DNA of 10,901 nucleotides from Alphaproteobacteria bacterium (lineage in GTDB: Bacteria > Pseudomonadota > Alphaproteobacteria > Paracaedibacterales > CAIULA01): the NCBI GenBank assembly GCA_019751935.1, contig JAIEMR010000068.1, positions 1-10,901 on the forward strand, in the 5' to 3' direction. Each line of letters begins with the position of its first letter. The first letter of the stretch is position 1. The translations under genes were made by a program, and so were the position numbers. Below, piece after piece: positions 6,207-10,901 of this stretch. The notes beneath the pieces were generated by a model. That model had not been told where the DNA came from. It saw only the letters and a list, made by a program, of their open reading frames with translations, and made no database searches.

Positions 6207-7436
6207 ATGATTGAAAAAATGAAGTTTTTAAGCCTAAGTGATATGCAATTAATGCATAAGACAGTTTTGGTAAGAGTTGATTTAAATGTGCCCACAAAGG
6301 ATGGAAAAGTCACGGATGTAACTCGTATTGAAAGTTTATTACCAACTCTTCAGTACCTATTAAATCAGCAAGCCAAAATTGTTTTGATATCTCATTTCGG
6401 ACGTCCTGAAGCAGATACTAATCCTTTAAAATGGGATCAGAAGTATTCTTTGAGGTTTATTGTTCCTACTCTTGAAAAGATATTAAATCATTCCGTTCAG
6501 TTTGTACCAAATTGTGTGGGAAGTGAAGTCGGTCAGGCTATAAAAAATGCGGCTTTTCCAAGTATTTTATTGCTTGAAAATTTACGTTTTCATAAAGGAG
6601 AGGAAAAAAATGACCCATTCTTTGCAAAGCAATTAGCAGAATTTACAAATGTATATGTGAATGATGCTTTTTCTTGTTCTCATCGTGCGCACGCATCGGT
6701 TGTTGGCGTGACAGAGTATTTGCCTGCGGCAGCTGGTTTGTCTTTAGAATGTGAATTAAAACATCTTGAAAGCTGTTTGAACAAGCCTAATCATCCTTTG
6801 GTAGCAATTGTTGGAGGCTCTAAAATATCGACCAAATTAGAACTTTTGACCAATCTTTGCCAGAAAGTTGATACACTCATTATTGGCGGAGCTATGGCTA
6901 ATACACTGTTGGCTGCGGATGGTATTGATGTTGGGCAATCTCTTTATGAGCCTGAATTATTTGAGTTAGCGCGAACTATTTTGAAAACATCAAAAGCTGA
7001 AATTTTGTTACCCGAAGATGTCGTCGTTGCAAGTGAATTAACAGAAACAGCGAAAAGCGAAGTTGTTAGTATTCATGCGATTACGGGAGATAAAAAAGCA
7101 TTTGATTTGGGCCCTAAAACAATTAGTAAAATTATGCACGTTTTAGAAAACGCCAAAACGGTTGTTTGGAATGGTCCAGTAGGTGCTTTTGAATTTGCTC
7201 CTTTTGCGCATGGCACGATGAGTATTGCTAAAGCTTTGGCCGAATTCACACAAAAAGGGCAATGCATGAGTGTGGCTGGAGGCGGCGATTCAGTGGCGGC
7301 TTTATCAATAGCCGGTGTTAAAGATAAGCTCAGCTACGTCTCAACAGCTGGTGGGGCTTTTCTTGAATGGCTTGAAGGGAAGCCTTTGCCAGGTGTAGAG
7401 GCTTTGGCGAGAAAATATAGCAGAACCAGTATATAA
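6207..7436 (+). CDS. pgk: Phosphoglycerate kinase
   Basis: 409 residues, slightly longer than the usual 390-400. It catalyses 1,3-bisphosphoglycerate + ADP to 3-phosphoglycerate + ATP, reversibly, in cytoplasmic glycolysis/gluconeogenesis. Motifs: VLVRVDLNVP (20-29), ISHFGRP (61-67), LLLENLRFHKGEE (121-133), YVNDAFSCSHRAHAS (150-164), VGGSKISTK (202-210), the loop ANTLLAADGIDVG (231-243), WNGPVGAFE (321-329) and the nucleotide-binding GGGDS (358-362) with STAGGAFLEWLEGK (379-392). All substrate and ATP sites look intact. The start is uncertain: ATG 6207 is used, but ATG 6219 (residue 5) aligns better with typical N-termini, and neither has a good Shine-Dalgarno. No other glycolytic gene is adjacent. 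It ends 12 bases before the palindromic repeat that probably terminates it. Confidence 0.98.
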   Translation: MIEKMKFLSLSDMQLMHKTVLVRVDLNVPTKDGKVTDVTRIESLLPTLQYLLNQQAKIVLISHFGRPEADTNPLKWDQKYSLRFIVPTLEKILNHSVQFVPNCVGSEVGQAIKNAAFPSILLLENLRFHKGEEKNDPFFAKQLAEFTNVYVNDAFSCSHRAHASVVGVTEYLPAAAGLSLECELKHLESCLNKPNHPLVAIVGGSKISTKLELLTNLCQKVDTLIIGGAMANTLLAADGIDVGQSLYEPELFELARTILKTSKAEILLPEDVVVASELTETAKSEVVSIHAITGDKKAFDLGPKTISKIMHVLENAKTVVWNGPVGAFEFAPFAHGTMSIAKALAEFTQKGQCMSVAGGGDSVAALSIAGVKDKLSYVSTAGGAFLEWLEGKPLPGVEALARKYSRTSI

Positions 7437-7448
7437 TGATAACAACCC

Positions 7449-7533
7449 CCGTCATCACGAGGAGCTGTAAGGCGACGTGGTGATCCAGTGTATTTTCTAG
7501 ATTGCCACGTCACTTCGTTCCTCGCAATGACGG
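7449..7533. repeat. Paired palindromic intergenic element (GTCATTGCGAGG-type)
   Basis: Two arms of about 37-40 bases (7449-7488 and 7497-7533) are inverted copies separated by 8 bases. Reverse-complemented, the right arm starts CCGTCATTGCGAGGAACG and the left starts CCGTCATCACGAGGAGCT. Both continue through a GACGTGG core to an ATCYAG end. Each arm can also fold on itself: ATCAC/GTGAT (7454-7458 with 7480-7484) and ATTGC/GCAAT (7501-7505 with 7524-7528). It fills the gap between the convergent pgk and metallopeptidase genes and could end both transcripts, followed on the plus strand by ATTTTAT. Its base composition is clearly more GC-rich than its surroundings. The same core is, from memory, found dispersed in Rickettsiales-like and other bacterial genomes. 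Confidence 0.85.
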
Positions 7534-7558
7534 ATTTTATGAATACAGGTTCTGAAAT

Positions 7559-8023
7559 TTATTTTTCATTTTCAATCCAGCTTAGGTCATAATCGTTATA
7601 GCCGAAGTGATGACCAATTTCATGAATCATGACATGATGTACAAGCGCTTCAAGTGTTTCACCATTATCACGAGCATAGCGAATTAGTGGGCATCTATAA
7701 AGAAAGATAATGTCAGGAAGCGGAATAGAAGCAGAGCTTCTTTTTGCTGGTAGAGGGGTTCCTCTGTAAAGTCCTAATAGATCATATTTATCTATAATTT
7801 TAAGGCTTTCTAATGTTTCTTGATCTGCAAAATTTTCTACTTTAATAATAAGAGAACTTGTCGCTTTTTTAAATTTTTCTGGTAGACTGTTAATTGTCTT
7901 CTGTGACAAGAGATAAAAATCCGCCAGATCAGGAAGGTCAGCGGTGATGGTTTTAAAAATTGGATTGGAAATAGAATGCAGTTTCATAATTCTTATTAAA
8001 TCCTTAAGTTTTGCTGTCCTCAT
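7559..8023 (-). CDS. Metallopeptidase-family (zincin, DUF1025/PF06262-like) protein
   Basis: 154 residues. The zinc site HEIGHHFGYND (134-144) fits HExxHxxGxxD, with H134, H138 and D144 as likely ligands and E135 as catalytic base. Upstream family blocks are DLLGLYRGTPL (81-91), after which PDIIFLYRCPL (103-113) matches the 'pD.I.lfr.p' strand. The fold belongs to the small cytoplasmic minimal gluzincin/metzincin-like family common in alphaproteobacteria and actinobacteria; the substrate is unknown. No signal peptide is present. The start is ambiguous. ATG 8023 has AAGG only 4 bases upstream, inside a hairpin. The in-frame ATG at 7987 has a weaker site but would give a length nearer the family norm. 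It converges on pgk across the palindromic element and is divergent from the dehydratase gene. Confidence 0.85.
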   Translation of the reverse strand: MRTAKLKDLIRIMKLHSISNPIFKTITADLPDLADFYLLSQKTINSLPEKFKKATSSLIIKVENFADQETLESLKIIDKYDLLGLYRGTPLPAKRSSASIPLPDIIFLYRCPLIRYARDNGETLEALVHHVMIHEIGHHFGYNDYDLSWIENEK

Positions 8024-8024
8024 G

Positions 8025-8045
8025 AAACCTTTTTTGGAAAGGTTT
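8025..8045 (-). promoter_or_regulatory. Hairpin covering the Shine-Dalgarno of the metallopeptidase gene
   Basis: On the minus strand AAACCTTT (8045-8038), loop CCAAA, then AAAGGTTT (8032-8025) form a perfect 8-base stem. The 3' arm contains the AAGG that would serve ATG 8023, so folding would hide the ribosome site. It could equally be a chance AT-rich stem, or mean that the real start is the internal ATG at 7987. Confidence 0.4.
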
Positions 8046-8089
8046 GTAAAATAGCAAGTTTGTTTTATGTTGTTTTGAGTCTCTTGTCT

Positions 8090-8095
8090 TATACT
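8090..8095 (+). promoter_or_regulatory. Possible -10 element for the dehydratase-lipoprotein transcript
   Basis: TATACT matches the -10 consensus at 5 of 6 positions and lies 21 bases before ATG 8117. No good -35 is found at 16-18 bases; nearby T-rich hexamers (TTGTTT at 8070, TTGAGT at 8075) have unsuitable spacing. Assigned mainly because a promoter is required in this divergent gap. Confidence 0.35.
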
Positions 8096-8116
8096 GTAGA
8101 TAAAAAAGGTTAATAA

Positions 8117-8401
8117 ATGGTCGAGAAGCTGACAGAAAATGAAATTTTTTCCTCAATTTCTTCTTTAAAGGGATGGAAATTTGTGGATAATAGCCAGGTG
8201 ATTGAAAAAAAATGGGTGTTTAAGGATTTTTCTGAGGCTTTTTCTTTTATGACACGAGTGGCATTATTGGCTGAAAAAGTTAATCATCACCCAGAGTGGT
8301 CAAATGTGTATAATAATTTAACAATTCAGCTAAGGACCCATGATTGTGGGGGAATTAGCCAGAGAGATATAGATTTTGCTAAGGCAATTGAAGGTTTTTA
8401 A
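8117..8401 (+). CDS. Pterin-4a-carbinolamine dehydratase (PCD/DCoH family)
   Basis: 94 residues, standard for the family. It dehydrates 4a-hydroxytetrahydropterin to quinonoid dihydropterin, recycling the cofactor of aromatic amino acid hydroxylases. The complete active-site signature is present: E53-x3-H57-H58-P59-x5-Y65-x9-H75-x8-D84, including NHHPEW and LRTHDCGGIS. AAGG lies 7 bases before ATG 8117. No phenylalanine hydroxylase gene is in the window, so the partner is unknown; in other bacteria orphan members have been linked to folate or molybdopterin metabolism, which cannot be decided here. It is followed after 15 bases by the lipoprotein gene, whose Shine-Dalgarno overlaps this stop codon, so the two are probably one operon. 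Confidence 0.95.
   Translation: MVEKLTENEIFSSISSLKGWKFVDNSQVIEKKWVFKDFSEAFSFMTRVALLAEKVNHHPEWSNVYNNLTIQLRTHDCGGISQRDIDFAKAIEGF
8182..8313 (-). promoter_or_regulatory. Pair of consensus DnaA boxes inside the dehydratase gene
   Basis: Read on the minus strand, TTATCCACA (8190-8182) and TTATACACA (8313-8305) both fit TTATNCACA. A one-mismatch site, TTATCTACA, lies at 8103-8095 in the same orientation. They stand about 640-860 bases upstream of dnaA. They could be DnaA-binding sites for autoregulation or a fragment of an origin region, but the first box also encodes an ordinary Val-Asp-Asn and chance is not excluded. Confidence 0.3.
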
Positions 8402-8416
8402 AGGAAGTAGCGTTGA

Positions 8417-8914
8417 ATGTTCCAGATTAGGTCCCTTGTTCTTTTGCTTTTGAGTTCATTGATTTTAGTGGGTTGTGGGTCTGACGCAGTTGTGTCGGCG
8501 CTAAAATCAGTTGTGAGTTTACAGCCTGCGAAGGTTTGGATTGAGAAGGTCAATTTTGCGGCATCAGATGATTTAAATGACAACTCACCAGTTACTGTTC
8601 ACATCGTTATTCCTTACAAACCAGAATTATTGGCAGACCTTTCTAAGATGGATGCAGATGTTTATTTTCAAAAAATCGAACAAATTAAGTTGGATAATGC
8701 TGGACAAATTGATGTGTTTAGCTGGGATATTATTCGCGGTCAACACTTAAATGAAGTTCTAATTACTCCTTCCAAAGTAACTGGAGAGGGTGTATTAGTA
8801 TTTGCACGATACAGTAGTCCAGGACCTCATCGGGTAGCGATTGCTGACGATAAAGAAGTAACTATCCAGCTTGATAAGCTAGATTTCAAAGTTATTCCTG
8901 TTAAGCACAAATAA
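8417..8914 (+). CDS. Predicted outer-membrane lipoprotein, TssJ-like (type VI secretion) pattern
   Basis: 165 residues. Residues 1-19 are a lipoprotein signal with lipobox LVGC (17-20), so C20 is the acylated residue. The next residues G-S-D carry no Asp at +2, which by E. coli-type rules points to the outer membrane. The mature part reads as a beta sandwich: LNDNSPVTVHIVIPY (53-67), a polar segment with MDADVYFQ (78-85), then DVFSWDIIRGQ (99-109) and GVLVFARYSSPGPHRVAI (125-142). The order (Asn-rich turn, 'pv.v.iy.L', later 'pG' turn, 'vva.yr' strand) resembles TssJ, the lipoprotein that anchors the type VI membrane complex. This is pattern recognition, not a proven match, and no other type VI gene is nearby. 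Its Shine-Dalgarno AAGGA (8401-8405) overlaps the dehydratase stop, which suggests co-translation. dnaA follows after 37 bases. Confidence 0.75.
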   Translation: MFQIRSLVLLLLSSLILVGCGSDAVVSALKSVVSLQPAKVWIEKVNFAASDDLNDNSPVTVHIVIPYKPELLADLSKMDADVYFQKIEQIKLDNAGQIDVFSWDIIRGQHLNEVLITPSKVTGEGVLVFARYSSPGPHRVAIADDKEVTIQLDKLDFKVIPVKHK

Positions 8915-8951
8915 ATGCAAGAAATTTGTTGAGATGGAGCTTTTTTAGAGA

Positions 8952-10340
8952 ATGATAACGCAACAGATTTCAGAAACTGTTCATCCGCTGTTGACAGAGC
9001 AGTGGAGACTGATATGTGAAAAGCTTACACAAGATTTGGGAGATGCCGCTTTTAAAAGTTGGATCAAGCCACTTGAGTTAATTTCAGTGAATGATGAGTC
9101 TATTTTCTTCAATGCTCCTAGCAGATTCATGAAAGATTGGATTTTGGCGCATTATAGTGAAAATATTCAAAAATATTGGAAAGAGGTTCTCCCAAATTTA
9201 AAGAAGATTGAAATTGGAGTGAATGCTTCGAAGACCTCGTATTTAGAAGTTATATCTGAAGATTCTGCTCAAGGCGTAGATGAAATTATCGAGGGAATTG
9301 ATGATAATCGGGAAGATATGAGCGCTGCTCTTGACAGTAGGTTTACCTTTGAAAATTTTGTTGTAGGTAAACCTAACGAACTTGCCTATGCTGCTGCCTT
9401 GAGGGTTGCGGAATCTGATACTCCTCTTTTTAATCCACTTTTTCTTTACGGTGGCGTTGGTCTCGGTAAAACCCATTTAATGCACGCGATAGCTTGGCAT
9501 ATTAAAAAAACTCATCCAACTCGTAAAGTTATTTACCTGTCAGCTGAAAAGTTTATGTATCAGTTTATCAGAGCTTTGCGTTTTAAAGATACTGTTGCTT
9601 TTAAAGACGAGTTTCGTAACGTTGACGTTTTAATGATTGATGATGTGCAGTTCATAAGTGGAAAAGATACAACGCAAGAAGAATTTTTTCACACCTTTAA
9701 TGCACTCGTTGATAACAATCGCCAAGTTATTATATCAGCTGATAAATCACCAGCTGATCTTGAAAAAATGGAAGAACGCTTAAAGTCTAGATTGGGATGG
9801 GGGTTGGTTGCTGATATTCATCCAACAACTTACGAATTACGTTTAGGAATTCTGCAAGCAAAAGCAGATGCTTTGGGGTTAAAAATTCCAAAAGATGTTA
9901 TGGAGTTTTTAGCTTTCAGAATTATATCAAACATCCGCGAATTAGAAGGTGCCTTAAATCGTATTGTTGCCCACGCTACCTTAGTTGGGCGTAATATTTC
10001 AATTGATACAACACAAGAAGTTTTGCGTGATCTGTTGCGGTCAAATGATCGACGTATTACAATTGAAGATATTCAAAAGCGCGTTTGTGAGTTTTATAAC
10101 ATTAAAATTTCTGATCTTTTATCAAGCAGAAGACTGCAAAATATAGCGAGACCAAGACAAATTGCTATTTATTTGTCCAAGCTATTAACTTCTAAATCTC
10201 TTCCGGAAATCGGGCGGAAATTTGGGGGGCGCGATCATACGACAGTCCTTCATTCTGTTCGTAAGGTGCAAGAATTTTGTCAAAGTGACAGAGAGTTTGC
10301 TAATGACATTGATATTCTAAGACGGTCCTTAGAGGCGTAA
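8952..10340 (+). CDS. dnaA: Chromosomal replication initiator protein DnaA
   Basis: 462 residues. DnaA binds 9-mer boxes at oriC as an ATP-dependent oligomer and opens the duplex. Domain I is about 8-95 (QWRLICEKL, FKSWIKPL). A short acidic domain II spans about 100-128. The AAA+ domain starts near FTFENFVVGK (131-140), with Walker A GGVGLGKTHL (167-176), Walker B VLMIDDVQF (226-234), sensor-1 region IISADKSP (260-267) and RLKSRLGWGL (276-285). Domain IV ends with the DNA-binding signature GRDHTTVLHSVRK (426-438). All essential motifs are intact. The start ATG 8952 has GGAG at 8936-8939, 12 bases away, which is rather far and may mean modest translation. It lies 37 bases after the lipoprotein gene, so cotranscription is possible. 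dnaN does not follow; an unrelated transporter does, as is common in alphaproteobacteria. Confidence 0.98.
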   Translation: MITQQISETVHPLLTEQWRLICEKLTQDLGDAAFKSWIKPLELISVNDESIFFNAPSRFMKDWILAHYSENIQKYWKEVLPNLKKIEIGVNASKTSYLEVISEDSAQGVDEIIEGIDDNREDMSAALDSRFTFENFVVGKPNELAYAAALRVAESDTPLFNPLFLYGGVGLGKTHLMHAIAWHIKKTHPTRKVIYLSAEKFMYQFIRALRFKDTVAFKDEFRNVDVLMIDDVQFISGKDTTQEEFFHTFNALVDNNRQVIISADKSPADLEKMEERLKSRLGWGLVADIHPTTYELRLGILQAKADALGLKIPKDVMEFLAFRIISNIRELEGALNRIVAHATLVGRNISIDTTQEVLRDLLRSNDRRITIEDIQKRVCEFYNIKISDLLSSRRLQNIARPRQIAIYLSKLLTSKSLPEIGRKFGGRDHTTVLHSVRKVQEFCQSDREFANDIDILRRSLEA

Positions 10341-10375
10341 TTTTAAGTCATGTTTTTATTCTAAAATTATTTTTT
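10338..10375 (+). terminator. Possible dnaA terminator (AT-only stem plus T-run)
   Basis: TAATTTTA (10338-10345, including the dnaA stop) and TAAAATTA (10362-10369) are perfect 8-base complements with a 16-base loop, followed at once by six T. The stem has no G-C pair and the loop is long, so efficiency would be low. Confidence 0.4.
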
Positions 10376-10464
10376 ACTGATAATATTCTTTAAAAGTGGA
10401 GTTTTTACTAAATTGAAAAGTATGAAAATTATTAAAACAAGAAAAAAGTGGTGCATTTCTGTTA

Positions 10465-10482
10465 TAAATTTTATAAAATTTA
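10465..10482. promoter_or_regulatory. 18-base perfect palindrome upstream of the OPA transporter
   Basis: TAAATTTTATAAAATTTA is its own reverse complement and ends 30 bases before ATG 10513. It sits in a 172-base gap (10341-10512) that contains only AT-rich sequence, this palindrome and the dnaA terminator. It could be an operator for a dimeric regulator or the -10 region of the transporter promoter (TATAAA occurs at 10463 and 10472). In such AT-rich DNA it may also be accidental. Confidence 0.35.
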
Positions 10483-10512
10483 AACATGTGACCTTTGTTA
10501 AGATTAAATACA

Positions 10513-10901
10513 ATGACAGCTAATAGATTATCTCTTAAAACTTGTTCAACTTCTGAAGTCACACAAGATAATACAAAGCGTTACAGCTATTGGCGACTGC
10601 GTATGATGTACTCAATGATGGTTGGGTATGCAGGCTTCTACTTAGTTCGTCAAAATTTTACAATGGCAATTCCTTCTATGCAGAGCGATTTGGGATATAG
10701 TAAAACCCAAATAGGCGTAATTATTAGCGTCGCTGCAGTTGTTTACGGAATAGGAAAGGGTGTTAGCGGTCTTTTAGGAGATCGATCAAATGCACGGTAT
10801 TTGATGACATTTGGCCTGTTGATGTCTGCTATTATGAACCTGTTTGTAGGCTTTAGTTCATCGCTTACTTGGCTTATGATTTTTTGGACTCTTAACTCTT
10901 G
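10513..10901 (+). CDS. OPA-family MFS transporter (GlpT/UhpT/UhpC-like organophosphate:phosphate antiporter), 3' end cut by window
   Basis: 129 codons are present and the frame is open at the right edge, against roughly 430-460 residues for the family. After a polar N-terminus (1-25), YWRLRMMYSMMVGYAGFYLVRQNFT runs into the first membrane segment and the VRQNF motif (45-49), followed by LGYSKTQIG (60-68), a second segment with YGIGKGVSGLLGDRSNARY (78-96), and a third (97-115). The YGxxK...G..DRSNxR block is characteristic of organophosphate:phosphate antiporters, which import glycerol-3-phosphate or hexose phosphates in exchange for phosphate across the inner membrane. The substrate cannot be read from this fragment. 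ATG 10513 lacks a strong Shine-Dalgarno; the alignment of the N-terminus makes it reasonable. Intracellular bacteria use such carriers to take host sugar phosphates. Confidence 0.9.
   Translation, partial: MTANRLSLKTCSTSEVTQDNTKRYSYWRLRMMYSMMVGYAGFYLVRQNFTMAIPSMQSDLGYSKTQIGVIISVAAVVYGIGKGVSGLLGDRSNARYLMTFGLLMSAIMNLFVGFSSSLTWLMIFWTLNS

Noticed and set aside
8915..8951. Replication origin directly in front of dnaA
   Set aside because: The 37-base gap has no DnaA box and no AT-rich unwinding element, and the gap after dnaA has no box either.
10374..10562. 62-codon minus-strand frame between dnaA and the transporter
   Set aside because: It overlaps the transporter start, is rich in Phe/Asn/Lys as expected from AT-rich noncoding DNA and lacks a ribosome site.

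Overview
The window reads as an ordinary stretch of chromosome from an AT-rich, gene-dense bacterium, most likely an alphaproteobacterium with an intracellular lifestyle (Holosporales or Rickettsiales-like). This rests on a full-length alphaproteobacterial-type DnaA, an organophosphate:phosphate-antiporter-type transporter at the right end (a class intracellular bacteria use to take host sugar phosphates), several exported proteins without recognisable relatives, and a GTCATTGCGAGG-type palindromic element of the kind scattered through Rickettsiales-like genomes. The taxonomic placement is inference; there is no rRNA here. No gap between genes exceeds about 175 bases.

Left part (1-3468): a LOG-family nucleotide-monophosphate phosphoribohydrolase (+) converges on, and overlaps by 47 bases, a GT9 heptosyltransferase-like glycosyltransferase (-). 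Divergent from the latter is a 548-residue exported protein with a repeat-bearing, probably disordered N-terminal half and a C-terminal aminoglycoside/choline-kinase-like fold (HGD..N and IDNE motifs). It is the best candidate in the window for an undescribed function, possibly a host-directed or periplasmic kinase.

Middle left (3486-5287), all on the minus strand: a diguanylate cyclase with a degenerate receiver-like N-terminus, then two small exported proteins of unknown function (65 and 100 residues), each with a good Shine-Dalgarno and a recognisable promoter. The 65-residue gene also has an intrinsic terminator.

Middle (5288-8023): folP (dihydropteroate synthase, -) is divergent from pgk (phosphoglycerate kinase, +). 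pgk converges on a small HExxH metallopeptidase-family gene (-). The gap between pgk and that gene carries a paired palindromic repeat whose two arms show compensatory base changes.

Right part (8117-10901), all on the plus strand: a pterin-4a-carbinolamine dehydratase, a tightly spaced lipoprotein with a TssJ-like pattern, dnaA, and the start of an OPA-family transporter cut by the window edge. Two consensus DnaA boxes lie inside the dehydratase gene upstream of dnaA. FolP and the dehydratase both concern pterins, but nothing else ties them together. Overall the window is housekeeping genes interleaved with lineage-specific exported proteins. I see no complete novel multi-gene system, CRISPR array, prophage, insertion sequence, tRNA or rRNA.
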